64,000 nt of DNA, from assembly GCF_024170405.1 (NCBI RefSeq), contig NZ_JALJYC010000009.1, positions 1-64,000 of the forward strand, in the 5' to 3' direction. Below are positions 17,299 to 25,850 of this stretch, in pieces. A program made the translations under genes and the position numbers. The first letter of the stretch is position 1, and each line of letters starts with the position of its first letter. Under the pieces are notes generated by a model. The model was not told where the DNA came from and did not search any database. It saw only the letters and a list, made by a program, of their open reading frames with translations. This DNA is from Neisseria perflava (GTDB lineage Bacteria > Pseudomonadota > Gammaproteobacteria > Burkholderiales > Neisseriaceae).

Positions 17299-18186
17299 AT
17301 GTCCGAGTGCCCTTCTTTTGCCGAACCGCTGCCCTTATCCGTTCACGATGCCTTGTGGCAATGGGCGCAAGCGCATTACGGTCTGCACGGAGACTGGCAA
17401 ACTTTGCGGCTCAACGGCCTGCCTTTAGGCCGCGTTAACCTGCATTGGTCGGCGCGAATCAAACAAGATTGGCAGGGCATTCTGCACGAATCTTCAGACG
17501 GCCTCGACTTGGCTGCCGACAGCTGGCTGGCGCTGGGCGACGGTTTGCAGCATATGGCCTTTGAATGGAAATGCCTCGGGCTGTTGCACGGCTGGCGTGA
17601 TGAGCGCTTCGATGTCTGCGATGAGCGCGGTCAGGTGCTGTTTGCGCTGGAGCGCGCCGCCTTCCGTCCGCTCGGTTTACTCAGCCATGCGGTGCATTTG
17701 AACGGTCTGACCTGTATCGACGGTGAATGGCGCTTTTGGATCGGCCGCCGCAGTGCGCATAAAGCGGTTGATCCCAACAAACTGGACAATCTGGTTGGCG
17801 GCGGTATCGCCAGCGGCGAAGACGTCACCACGGCCATGTTGCGCGAAAGTGAGGAAGAGGCCGGTTTGCTGCCCCAACACCTAAGCGCTTTGTCGCTGCG
17901 CAACCGTGTGCACAGTCTGCGCCCGGTCAAACGCGGCCTGCACAATGAAATTCTGTATATCTTTGATGTGGTGCTGCCGTCTGAAATCCAGCCGGAAAAT
18001 CAAGACGGCGAAGTGGCCGGATTCGAGCTGCTGGACATTCCCCGACTAACGCAGGCCATGCTGCAAGGTGAGATGATGGACGACGCGCAGTTGGTCACGC
18101 TGGATGCGTTTTTGCGCTACGGTCTGCTGTATCAAGAACACCCATTATCCCTTTGGCTCACCGACTTGCAACGTCAGGCCGTCTGA
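17299..18186 (+). CDS. NUDIX hydrolase with DUF4743 N-terminal domain
   Basis: A 295-residue protein. The N-terminal half resembles the DUF4743 domain found in Tnr3-type NUDIX proteins; the C-terminal half has a perfect NUDIX box (G-x5-E-x7-RE-x2-EE-x-G, around residues 170-195) for cleaving a nucleoside diphosphate-linked substrate, perhaps a thiamine diphosphate derivative (inference from relatives). Start chosen from the promoter position; ATG 17272 is an alternative. Its stop codon is supplied by a DUS (AGGCCGTC-TGA-A, 18176-18187). Another DUS in reverse is read as SDGL. Followed 13 bp later by the ABC ATPase, probably co-transcribed. Confidence 0.88.
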   Translation: MSECPSFAEPLPLSVHDALWQWAQAHYGLHGDWQTLRLNGLPLGRVNLHWSARIKQDWQGILHESSDGLDLAADSWLALGDGLQHMAFEWKCLGLLHGWRDERFDVCDERGQVLFALERAAFRPLGLLSHAVHLNGLTCIDGEWRFWIGRRSAHKAVDPNKLDNLVGGGIASGEDVTTAMLRESEEEAGLLPQHLSALSLRNRVHSLRPVKRGLHNEILYIFDVVLPSEIQPENQDGEVAGFELLDIPRLTQAMLQGEMMDDAQLVTLDAFLRYGLLYQEHPLSLWLTDLQRQAV

Positions 18187-18199
18187 AAAATAGCCCGTT

Positions 18200-19156
18200 A
18201 TGCTGCAACTTACCCACCTCTATAAATCATTCGGCAACAAAACCGTTGCCACCGATATCAATCTGGACATCGCTGCCGGAAAGCTCTTGGCGGTATTAGG
18301 GCAATCCGGCTGCGGCAAATCCACGCTGCTGAAAATGATCGCCGGACTGGAAACGCCCGACAGCGGCAAAATCAGTTTAAACGGTACCGACATAACCGCA
18401 ATGCCGTCTGAAAAACGCAATATCGCGCTGATGTTTCAAGATTACGCCCTATTCCCGCATTTAAACGTCATAGACAACGCCGCCTTCGGCCTGAAAATGC
18501 GTGGCGTTACTAAAGCTGAAGCCAAGCAACGCGCCATGCAGCTATTGACCGAAGTCGGCTTGGCACATGAAGCCGACCGTCGCGTAGAAAAACTCTCCGG
18601 CGGCGAACAGCAACGCTTAGCACTCGCCCGCGCACTGGTTACCCGCCCCGACGCCTTGCTGCTCGACGAAGCCTTCTCCAGCCTAGACAGCCATCTTCGC
18701 CAGCAGCTGCGCGAACTGGCAACCAGCCAAATCCACAAATACGCCATTCCTACTATTCTTGTGACCCACAGCCCCGAAGAAGCACTCGGTATAGCCGATT
18801 CTATCGCAGTCATGCACAATGGGCAGATTCTGCAATACGGTACACCGCACCAGTTACTGCACCATCCAAGCAGTCGGGAAACCGCCCTGCTGCTGGGTTT
18901 ACCCAATGTCAACGAGCAGATTTATATCCCGCAAAACGCCATCAGCCTGACTACTGATGCGCCGCTCTGTCCCGTTATCAGCGTAACCGAACTGCCGGAA
19001 AGCATATGTGTTTGCTGCCGTCATCCGCAGTATGGTGCAATACATGTTTACTGCACAGCAGAAATTATTACCAAAATGGAATTATCGAACGGCATACCGA
19101 TTCACATTCATCAGGAACGGATTATCCGTTTTTCTAAAACACTTGATATACAGTAA
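18200..19156 (+). CDS. ABC transporter ATP-binding protein (Fe3+/polyamine type), orphan
   Basis: A 318-residue ATPase of the FbpC/PotA class of importers. It has Walker A GQSGCGKST (34-42), signature LSGGEQQR, Walker B LLLDEAFSSLD and the H-loop THSPEEA, plus a C-terminal extension in place of a clear full TOBE domain. No permease or binding protein is next to it; the following DNA is an unrelated cassette. It may serve a distant permease or be a relic. A DUS at 18401-18412 is read as MPSE. Confidence 0.85.
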   Translation: MLQLTHLYKSFGNKTVATDINLDIAAGKLLAVLGQSGCGKSTLLKMIAGLETPDSGKISLNGTDITAMPSEKRNIALMFQDYALFPHLNVIDNAAFGLKMRGVTKAEAKQRAMQLLTEVGLAHEADRRVEKLSGGEQQRLALARALVTRPDALLLDEAFSSLDSHLRQQLRELATSQIHKYAIPTILVTHSPEEALGIADSIAVMHNGQILQYGTPHQLLHHPSSRETALLLGLPNVNEQIYIPQNAISLTTDAPLCPVISVTELPESICVCCRHPQYGAIHVYCTAEIITKMELSNGIPIHIHQERIIRFSKTLDIQ

Positions 19157-19160
19157 TTAA

Positions 19161-19200
19161 AGATTAAAAAGCACCATCTAATGATGGTGCTTTTTAATCT
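19161..19200. terminator. Bidirectional terminator after the ABC ATPase
   Basis: A near-perfect palindrome: AAAAAGCACCAT and ATGGTGCTTTTT around a short loop, with A/T tracts on both sides. It is not DUS-based and serves both the ABC gene and the facing lipoprotein gene. Confidence 0.9.
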
Positions 19201-19270
19201 ATCAATACCATGGCCGATATGATTTCAATTCTATCAGGATATTTTACTCTTAAAACTAAAGAAACTAAGA

Positions 19271-19751
19271 TTAAAACACATTGCTGTTACAAAAAGTCGA
19301 ATTGCCGATTTTGTTACAAAAGGTATTGATATTACGCGGTCTGTTCATATTTTGAATGGCAAGATTTCTATCAGCAGCTTCTTGGGCAGCAATAGCGGCT
19401 TGCAGACGCTGTCCGGCAAATTGAAGGTCTGCATTGGTTACATTACGGCTCGTCACAGTTGCTGTATAGCGATGTGTTTTAGATTGCACAGGAATTTGAT
19501 TCTTGTAAGTTGCAACTGCCCCCCAACCATATAGCCTGACAGGGAACAGTCGGTGCAAACCCTTGATTCAACTCTCTTTCACCAATCCTATAATGCAACG
19601 TTGTAGGCGTATAACCTTTAAATTGACCACCACAAACCAATCTTGCAGCTTGCGGGGCAGAATCATGGGTAAGGTACAGGCCTGAAGCACAACCATGCAA
19701 ACCCATAGAAGCCGAAAGCAATATCACAATGGATCGATATCTTTTTAACAT
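19271..19751 (-). pseudogene. Hypothetical lipoprotein, frameshifted at a G6 tract
   Basis: Two overlapping frames (19751-19479 and 19558-19271) join into one product of about 159 residues if one G is removed from the G6 run at 19519-19524. The N-terminus is a lipoprotein signal peptide with a Cys after LSASMGLHG. The joined C-terminus has an alanine-rich helix and ends in a repeated TFCN motif (NTFCN, STFCN). I do not recognise the family. It follows the small gene 19760-19976 by 8 bp, so the two are likely one transcript. As read, only a 90-residue truncated lipoprotein would be made. Confidence 0.6.
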
Positions 19752-19759
19752 GCTACGCC

Positions 19760-19976
19760 CTATTTTCTTGTAATCGTGATGATTAAATGATTAGCTCCAT
19801 GCTCATAATCGAATTGGTAAGCAGGGTTTTCATCAATAATCCGCTGCATTGCCGATTTGACTGTTGCGGGTATAGTGCAATAAAATGGTCACATTTTCTT
19901 CAGTTACGCCAGGTTCATTTTTTAAGTTATCTATTTTGTTTTGTACTGTACTATTAATCAACTGATAAGATGTCAT
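19760..19976 (-). pseudogene. Small hypothetical protein, frameshifted
   Basis: ATG 19976 with a good ribosome site (GGAG, 8 nt) opens 47 residues ending at a TGA at 19833. Shifting by one base in the CCC near 19868 gives a continuous product of about 71 residues ending at the TAG at 19760-19762. Both halves look protein-like (charged helix, then AMQRIIDENPAYQFDY). No family recognised. It lies directly before the lipoprotein gene. A longer frame reaching 20177 overlaps rplQ and was rejected. Confidence 0.5.
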
Positions 19977-20018
19977 TCTCGCACTCCATAAGGTATTTTT
20001 GTTTAGCAGAGATTGTTT

Positions 20019-20064
20019 CACTTGCTCCGTCAAGAGCAAGTGAAAAGCACTATAGTGCTTTTCA
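20019..20064. repeat. Two adjacent hairpins upstream of the small cassette
   Basis: Hairpin one has arms CACTTGCTC and GAGCAAGTG (20019-20042). Hairpin two is a 24-bp perfect palindrome, TGAAAAGCAC and its complement around TATA (20041-20064). They lie between the rplQ terminator and the small gene and may form a leader, an operator or a second terminator. Confidence 0.7.
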
Positions 20065-20073
20065 AAAATGCAT

Positions 20074-20109
20074 AAAAAAACCCCACCTATTTTTATAGGT
20101 GGGGTTTTT
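20074..20109 (-). terminator. Terminator of the alpha operon (after rplQ)
   Basis: A strong stem AAAACCCCACCTAT / ATAGGTGGGGTTTT with flanking A and T tracts, 12 bp after the rplQ stop codon. It ends the whole ribosomal gene block. Confidence 0.93.
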
Positions 20110-20121
20110 ACTTTATGCCGA

Positions 20122-20496
20122 TTACTCGGCTGCTTCCGCAGCCTTGTCAACCAGTTCGACCAATGCCAAAGGAGCATTGTCGCCTTTACGGAAACCGTAT
20201 TTCAGCACGCGAACATAGCCGCCATTACGGGCTGCAAAGCGCGGACCTAATTCGTCAAACAGTTTAACTACAACATCGCGGTCGCGGGTGCGGTCAAATG
20301 CCAAACGGCGGTTAGCCAAAGAAGGTTTTTTACCCAAGGTAATCAAGGGCTCTACTACGCGGCGCAATTCTTTTGCTTTCGGCAAAGTAGTCACGATGGT
20401 TTCGTGAGTCAGCAAAGAGTTTGCCATATTGCGCAGCATCGCAGCGCGGTGGCTGCTGGTACGGTTTAATTTGCGGTTACCATTACGATGACGCAT
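20122..20496 (-). CDS. rplQ: 50S ribosomal protein L17
   Basis: A 124-residue L17 near the peptide exit tunnel of the large subunit. The start MRHRNGNRKLNR and the HRAAMLRNM segment are the family signature. Last gene of the alpha operon (rpsM-rpsK-rpsD-rpoA-rplQ), followed by a strong terminator. Confidence 0.98.
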   Translation of the reverse strand: MRHRNGNRKLNRTSSHRAAMLRNMANSLLTHETIVTTLPKAKELRRVVEPLITLGKKPSLANRRLAFDRTRDRDVVVKLFDELGPRFAARNGGYVRVLKYGFRKGDNAPLALVELVDKAAEAAE

Positions 20497-20520
20497 GTCA
20501 TTATCCTTTAATCTTCAAAC

Positions 20521-21507
20521 TTACGGCTTTTCTAAGCCTACAGGCGGCCAAGCTTCTAATTTAGAACCCAGTGTCAGACCTTTAGAAGCCAACACTTCTT
20601 TGATTTCATTCAAAGATTTACGACCCAAATTCGGAGTTTTGAGAAGCTCGGTTTCAGTACGTTGAATCAAATCGCCAATATAATAAATATCTTCAGCTTT
20701 CAGACAATTAGCTGAACGTACGGTTAATTCCAAATCATCTACCGGACGCAACAGAATCGGATCGATCGGCGGCGCTTTTTCTTCCACCTCTTCTACCGGT
20801 GTACCCTGCAGGTCGGCAAAAATAGACATTTGGTCAATTAAGATACGTGCGGCACTACGAACAGCTTCTTCCGGATCAATGGCACCGTTGGTTTCAATAT
20901 CTAAAACCAATTTATCCAAGTCGGTACGCTGTTCGACACGTGCGGGTTCAACTTCAAAGCTAACACGGCTGATGGGCGAAAAGCTCGCATCCAACTGAAT
21001 AGCACCAATCTGACGGTTTTCATCGCGGGTAACGCGTTGACCGGTAACTGATTGATAGCCGCGGCCTTGCTCAACTTTGATTTCCATCTCAATTTGGCCG
21101 TTGTCGGACAAATGACAAATAACATGTTCAGGATTCAAAACTTCCACATCATGTGTCAGTTCGATATCGCCGGCCGTAACCGTACCGGCACCTGATTTTT
21201 TCAAAGTCAACCGAGCTTCAGTACGGCCGTGCAATTTGAATACAATACCTTTAATGTTCAGCAAGATATCTACAACATCTTCCTGAACACCGTCAACAGT
21301 CGAGTATTCATGCAACACACCGCTGATTGCAACTTCGGTAGGAGCAAAACCATTCATGGATGACAGTAAGATACGACGCAAAGCATTACCTAAAGTATGG
21401 CCAAAACCACGTTCAAAAGGCTGCATAGATACTTTAGCACGGGTAGTGGACAAGGTATCGACATCAATTTGACGAGGTTTCAAAAATTCGGTTGTGCTGT
21501 TTTGCAT
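20521..21507 (-). CDS. rpoA: RNA polymerase alpha subunit
   Basis: 328 residues, the usual length. The N-terminal domain (to about residue 235) carries the dimerisation segment FGHTLGNALRRILLSS for polymerase assembly; the C-terminal domain, ending with the helix-hairpin-helix around LGRKSLNEIKEVL, contacts UP elements and activators. Sits between rpsD and rplQ as in nearly all bacteria. Confidence 0.98.
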   Translation of the reverse strand: MQNSTTEFLKPRQIDVDTLSTTRAKVSMQPFERGFGHTLGNALRRILLSSMNGFAPTEVAISGVLHEYSTVDGVQEDVVDILLNIKGIVFKLHGRTEARLTLKKSGAGTVTAGDIELTHDVEVLNPEHVICHLSDNGQIEMEIKVEQGRGYQSVTGQRVTRDENRQIGAIQLDASFSPISRVSFEVEPARVEQRTDLDKLVLDIETNGAIDPEEAVRSAARILIDQMSIFADLQGTPVEEVEEKAPPIDPILLRPVDDLELTVRSANCLKAEDIYYIGDLIQRTETELLKTPNLGRKSLNEIKEVLASKGLTLGSKLEAWPPVGLEKP

Positions 21508-21532
21508 TTAACTGTCCCTCACTGAGCTAGCA

Positions 21533-22153
21533 TTATTTAGAGTAGAACTCTACCACCAGCTGTTCATTAATATCGCCAGTCAATTCTGAGCGATCCGGCA
21601 TATTTTTAAATACGCCTTCCAATTTGTCTGCATCCACAGAAACCCAGCTTGGCAGACCAATTTGAGTAGCCAGACTCAGCGCTTCTTGAATACGTACTTG
21701 TTTTTTCGCTTTTTCGCGAACAGCAACCACATCACCTGCTTTAACTTGGAAAGAAGGAATATTGACTACTTGACCGTTTACGGTAATCGCTTTATGAGAA
21801 ACCAGCTGACGGGCTTCTGCGCGGGTAGAACCGAAACCCATACGATATACAACATTATCTAAACGGGATTCCAACAATTGCAGCAGCAATTCACCAGTAG
21901 AACCTTTACGGCGTGCAGCTTCTGCAAAATAACGGCGGAACTGACGTTCCAATACGCCATAAATACGGCGGATTTTTTGTTTTTCACGCAATTGCAAACC
22001 GTAGTCTGACAAACGCGGCTTTTTCGCACCATGCTGACCAGGTGCAGAATCCATTTTACATTTTGAATCCAAAGAACGGCGTGCGCTCTTCAAAAACAGA
22101 TCCGTACCTTCGCGGCGTGCTAATTTACATTTAGGGCCAATATAACGTGCCAT
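21533..22153 (-). CDS. rpsD: 30S ribosomal protein S4
   Basis: A 206-residue primary 16S rRNA binder that nucleates small-subunit assembly and helps control decoding accuracy. Starts MARYIGPKCKLARREG; the S4 RNA-binding domain is around SRLDNVVYRMGF to AITVNGQVVNIPS. In E. coli S4 represses this operon; the short spacings here (19-25 bp) leave no leader inside the cluster. Confidence 0.98.
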   Translation of the reverse strand: MARYIGPKCKLARREGTDLFLKSARRSLDSKCKMDSAPGQHGAKKPRLSDYGLQLREKQKIRRIYGVLERQFRRYFAEAARRKGSTGELLLQLLESRLDNVVYRMGFGSTRAEARQLVSHKAITVNGQVVNIPSFQVKAGDVVAVREKAKKQVRIQEALSLATQIGLPSWVSVDADKLEGVFKNMPDRSELTGDINEQLVVEFYSK

Positions 22154-22172
22154 GTTTCAAATCACTCCAATA

Positions 22173-22568
22173 TTAAATACGACGTTTTTTAGGTGGACGG
22201 CATCCGTTATGAGGCAACGGGGTAACGTCGGTAATGCTGGTAATTTTGAAACCAAGAGCGTTGAGCGCACGTACAGAAGACTCACGACCAGGACCAGGAC
22301 CCTTAATGCGTACTTCTAGATTTTTAACGCCATACTCTTGGGCAACTTTACCAGCTGCTTCTGCTGCTACCTGAGCAGCAAACGGTGTACTTTTACGAGA
22401 ACCTTTAAAACCAGCGCCGCCAGAGGTAGCCCAAGACAACGCATTGCCTTGACGGTCGGTGATTGTAATGATGGTATTGTTAAAAGAAGCATGTACATGC
22501 ACAATACCTTCGCTTACGGTTTTACGTACTTTTTTACGTACACGCGAAGCTGTGTTTGCTTTAGCCAT
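22173..22568 (-). CDS. rpsK: 30S ribosomal protein S11
   Basis: A 131-residue S11 in the small-subunit platform at the mRNA exit. Typical motifs are [16 protein letters not shown] and the C-terminal [12 protein letters not shown]. Between rpsM and rpsD, 19 bp from each. Confidence 0.98.
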
Positions 22569-22587
22569 TAATCAAATTCCTTAAATA

Positions 22588-22950
22588 TTATTTCTTACCG
22601 GCAATCGCCTTACGCGGACCTTTACGGGTACGTGCGTTAGTGCGAGTGCGTTGACCACGACAAGGCAGACCACGACGATGACGGAAACCACGGTAGCAAC
22701 CCATGTCCATCAGTCGTTTAATGCTCATTGTCACTTCACGGCGCAAATCACCTTCTACTTCATATTTGGCAACTTGTTCACGCAAAGCGTCCAACTGAGT
22801 CTCGTCCAAATCTTTTGCTTTTACAGTAGGAGCAACATTTGCTGCTTCGCAAATCAATTTAGCACGAGTCGCACCGATACCGTAAATAGCCTGCAGGCCA
22901 ATTACGATATGGGCATTATTAGGGATATTCACCCCTGCAATACGAGCCAT
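22588..22950 (-). CDS. rpsM: 30S ribosomal protein S13
   Basis: A 120-residue S13 in the head of the small subunit, contacting L5 and the P-site tRNA. It begins MARIAGVNIP and ends with the basic tail RTRTNARTRKGPRKAIAGKK. First large gene of the alpha operon, 67 bp after rpmJ. Confidence 0.98.
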   Translation of the reverse strand: MARIAGVNIPNNAHIVIGLQAIYGIGATRAKLICEAANVAPTVKAKDLDETQLDALREQVAKYEVEGDLRREVTMSIKRLMDMGCYRGFRHRRGLPCRGQRTRTNARTRKGPRKAIAGKK

Positions 22951-23017
22951 ATTTTTTCCTTTTTAGGGCAAAGTGTGTCACTATACCACAAAATCAGGCT
23001 TATAGGAATATACCCTA

Positions 23018-23131
23018 TTAGCCTTGACGTTGCTTGTGACGCGGGTCAGTACAAATTACGCGGACTACGCGATTACGACGGATAATTTTGCAGTTGCGGC
23101 AGATTTTCTTTACAGAAGGTTGTACACGCAT
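23018..23131 (-). CDS. rpmJ: 50S ribosomal protein L36
   Basis: A 37-residue zinc-ribbon L36. The reverse complement reads MRVQPSVKKICRNC and ends DPRHKQRQG; zinc ligands are C11, C14, C27 and H32, so this is the C+ (zinc-binding) form. It lies between infA and rpsM as expected and was too short for an ordinary ORF cut-off. Confidence 0.97.
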   Translation of the reverse strand: MRVQPSVKKICRNCKIIRRNRVVRVICTDPRHKQRQG

Positions 23132-23149
23132 TTTTTTTCCTTTTCAGTC

Positions 23150-23368
23150 TTATCTTGCTCGGAACACGATACGAGCACGGGTTAAATCATAAGGCGTTAG
23201 CTCTACGGTTACCTTATCACCCGGAGAAATACGGATATAGTGCATTCGCATTTTACCGGATATATGACCTAATACGACATGGTCGTTTTCAAGCTTAACT
23301 TTAAATGTTGCATTCGGTAAGGTTTCGAGAATCTCACCTTGCATCTGTATGGTATCTTCTTTAGCCAT
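23150..23368 (-). CDS. infA: Translation initiation factor IF-1
   Basis: A 72-residue single OB-fold protein that occupies the A site during initiation. It starts MAKEDTIQMQGEI and ends LTRARIVFRAR. It lies 5 bp after secY. In E. coli infA is elsewhere; its position here between secY and rpmJ is the arrangement of many other bacteria. Confidence 0.97.
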   Translation of the reverse strand: MAKEDTIQMQGEILETLPNATFKVKLENDHVVLGHISGKMRMHYIRISPGDKVTVELTPYDLTRARIVFRAR

Positions 23369-23373
23369 AAGTC

Positions 23374-24687
23374 TTATTTACGTGATAAAGATTTCATATC
23401 TGGTCGGTTCATCAGATTTTCATACTGTTGTGACATACGGTATGAGTTAATCTGTGTGCTGAAATCCATCGTCACAACGACTAAGATCAATAACGATGTA
23501 CCACCCAAATAGAACGGAACGTTTAAAGCTGTTGTCAAAAATTCGGGAATCAGACAAATAATTGTGATATACATCGCACCAAAAAGCGTCAGATGCAACA
23601 CAACACTTTCTAAGTATCGAGAAGTCTGTTCACCGGGCCGAATCCCTGGTACAAAAGCCCCACTTTTCTTCAAATTTTCAGCCATTTCTTTTGGACTAAA
23701 TACCAGCGCAGTATAGAAATAGCAGAAGAAAATAATTGTTGCTGCAAACAACAGTATATACAGTGACTGACCGTGCTGTAACATCCCAGCAACCTTATGC
23801 AACCAACTATTCGTATCGTTCGAACCAAACCAACTCAGCAGTGTTGAAGGAAACAGGATAATACTGGAAGCAAAAATAGGGGGAATCACACCTGCCATAT
23901 TCAGCTTAAACGGCATATGCGTATTCTGAGCCTGCATCATACTGTTACCATATTGGCGTTTTGCATAATGAATCGGAATTTTACGTTGTGCACTTTCAAA
24001 AAAGACCACAATATAAATCAGCAACAATGCACCCACGACAATTGATACTGCCGTTAACATACTCATTGAACCCTGACTAGTTAGGGTCAACAATTTTGTA
24101 ATACCCGAAGGGATACCTGCCGCAATACCTGCTGTAATGATAAGGGAAATACCATTACCTATGCCTCTTTCCGTAATTTGCTCACCCAACCACATTAGAA
24201 ACATGGTTCCTGTGACCAAACTCACTACCGTTGAAATATGAAACTCAATCGGAGAAGCAACGACAATTCCCTGCTGATAGACAAATGTAGCAACACCGAG
24301 ACTTTGTAAAATTGCCAGTAATACCGTACCATAACGTGTATATTTCGTAATGATTTTACGCCCAGCTTCACCTTCCTTCTTCAACGCTTTTAAAGAAGGT
24401 AAAATTTCAGAAGCAAGCTGCACAATAATCGAAGCCGAAATATACGGCATAATGCCAATTGCAAATATACTAAAGCGCTCCAATGAACCACCTGAGAACA
24501 TATTCAACATTCCCAAGATGCCATTTCCAGCGCTTTCGTACAATTTAGCTAAAGCAACAGCATCTACACCCGGCACCGGGATGTGGGCACCGATACGAAA
24601 AACAATCAGTGCCCCCAGCAAAAACAACAGACGCTTTTTCAGATCCCCAAACTTGGACAGACCTGATGAAGATTGTTGATTAGCCAC
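23374..24687 (-). CDS. secY: Protein translocase subunit SecY
   Basis: A 437-residue, ten-helix membrane channel of the Sec translocon. Clear signatures are FRIGAHIPVPG in the first helix region and NFSGGS-like MFSGGSLERFSIFA in the plug region, with charged cytoplasmic loops such as AQRKIPIHYAKRQYG. Its partner SecE is encoded at 53689-53961. Confidence 0.97.
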   Translation of the reverse strand: MANQQSSSGLSKFGDLKKRLLFLLGALIVFRIGAHIPVPGVDAVALAKLYESAGNGILGMLNMFSGGSLERFSIFAIGIMPYISASIIVQLASEILPSLKALKKEGEAGRKIITKYTRYGTVLLAILQSLGVATFVYQQGIVVASPIEFHISTVVSLVTGTMFLMWLGEQITERGIGNGISLIITAGIAAGIPSGITKLLTLTSQGSMSMLTAVSIVVGALLLIYIVVFFESAQRKIPIHYAKRQYGNSMMQAQNTHMPFKLNMAGVIPPIFASSIILFPSTLLSWFGSNDTNSWLHKVAGMLQHGQSLYILLFAATIIFFCYFYTALVFSPKEMAENLKKSGAFVPGIRPGEQTSRYLESVVLHLTLFGAMYITIICLIPEFLTTALNVPFYLGGTSLLILVVVTMDFSTQINSYRMSQQYENLMNRPDMKSLSRK

Positions 24688-24700
24688 TATGATTTAAGCC

Positions 24701-25135
24701 TTATTCTTCAACTTTACCGCCAGCTGCTTCAATTGCAGCCTTAGCGCCTTGAGTTGCTTTAATGCCTTTCAAAGTAACGGCTTTAGTGATTTCTCCTGAA
24801 GAAATTACTTTAACATTTTGGGCATTGGCAAAAACCAAACCAGCTTGTTTCAAAGCCAACACATCAATTTCATCAACCGCAACCAGTGCCAACTCGCTTA
24901 AACGAACTTCTGCATTGGCAGCGGCAGTCAATGATTTAAAACCACGTTTTGGCAAGCGGCGTTGCAAAGGCATTTGACCGCCTTCAAAACCAACTTTATG
25001 GAAACCACCTGAGCGACTTTTTTGACCTTTATGGCCACGACCACCAGTTTTTCCCAAACCACTGCCAATACCGCGACCTACACGGCGACTAGAATGAGTA
25101 GCACCTTCAGCAGGTTGAATAGTATTCAAAAACAT
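24701..25135 (-). CDS. rplO: 50S ribosomal protein L15
   Basis: A 144-residue late-assembly protein of the large subunit. The glycine/arginine-rich N-terminal part (GRGIGSGLGKTGGRGHKGQ) is diagnostic. Separated from rpmD by 1 bp, so translation is probably coupled. Confidence 0.98.
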   Translation of the reverse strand: MFLNTIQPAEGATHSSRRVGRGIGSGLGKTGGRGHKGQKSRSGGFHKVGFEGGQMPLQRRLPKRGFKSLTAAANAEVRLSELALVAVDEIDVLALKQAGLVFANAQNVKVISSGEITKAVTLKGIKATQGAKAAIEAAGGKVEE

Positions 25136-25136
25136 A

Positions 25137-25322
25137 TTACGACTCCACTTTCAACAGGTAGCTAATTTTGTTAATCATACCGCGATTTTCAGGGGTATCC
25201 AAAACTTCGACAGTATGCTCGCGGCGGCGCAAACCTAAACCGCGTGCACAAGCACGATGAGACTCAATTGTACCAATCAGGCTTTTAACCAAAGTTACTT
25301 TGATTTTCTTTTGCTCAGTCAT
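25137..25322 (-). CDS. rpmD: 50S ribosomal protein L30
   Basis: A 61-residue L30 with the family pattern VTLVKSLIG and LGLRRREHTVEV. Its start overlaps the last 8 bp of rpsE, pointing to coupled translation. Confidence 0.97.
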   Translation of the reverse strand: MTEQKKIKVTLVKSLIGTIESHRACARGLGLRRREHTVEVLDTPENRGMINKISYLLKVES

Positions 25323-25833
25323 GGTTCGCTCCCAAAATTTCCTCTACTGTTAAGCCACGTTTAGCAGCAATATCAGCAGGAGTATATAATTTAGACAGAC
25401 CGTCCAAAGTCGCACGTACAATATTGTACGGATTGGTAGAACCGTGTACTTTAGCAGAGATGTTATGGATACCCATTGCATCAAATACCAAACGCATCGG
25501 ACCGCCGGCTTTTACACCGCTACCTTCTTTAGCAGGCTGCATAAAGACACGGGTCGCACCGTGACGACCAATCACTTCATGATGAATAGTACCATTTTTC
25601 AAAGGTACTTTAATCATGGAGCGACGTGCTTGATCCATGGCTTTTTGTACGGCTACTGGCACTTCTTTAGATTTGCCTTTACCCATACCGATACGACCAT
25701 CACCATCACCGACAACTGTCAGCGCAGAGAAAGCCATGATGCGACCGCCTTTGACCACTTTAGTTACACGGTTTACTGCGACCATCTTTTCGATCAGGCC
25801 GTCACCGCGTTCTTCAATTTCATGTTTTGCCAT
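25315..25833 (-). CDS. rpsE: 30S ribosomal protein S5
   Basis: A 172-residue S5 at the mRNA entry channel, involved in accuracy. The loop NRVTKVVKGGR is wild type at the positions (T and K near residues 24-26) changed in spectinomycin-resistant Neisseria, so spectinomycin sensitivity is expected from this gene. Confidence 0.98.
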   Translation of the reverse strand: MAKHEIEERGDGLIEKMVAVNRVTKVVKGGRIMAFSALTVVGDGDGRIGMGKGKSKEVPVAVQKAMDQARRSMIKVPLKNGTIHHEVIGRHGATRVFMQPAKEGSGVKAGGPMRLVFDAMGIHNISAKVHGSTNPYNIVRATLDGLSKLYTPADIAAKRGLTVEEILGANHD

Positions 25834-25850
25834 CTGAAAGTCTCCGAATA

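Noticed and set aside
19519..19524. Classical poly-G phase-variation tract
   Set aside because: Six G's are shorter than the tracts that usually switch in Neisseria; kept only as a possibility under the lipoprotein finding.
19833..20177. 114-codon minus-strand frame reaching into rplQ
   Set aside because: Its first two thirds cross the rplQ end and the terminator hairpin; only the part from ATG 19976 has a ribosome site.
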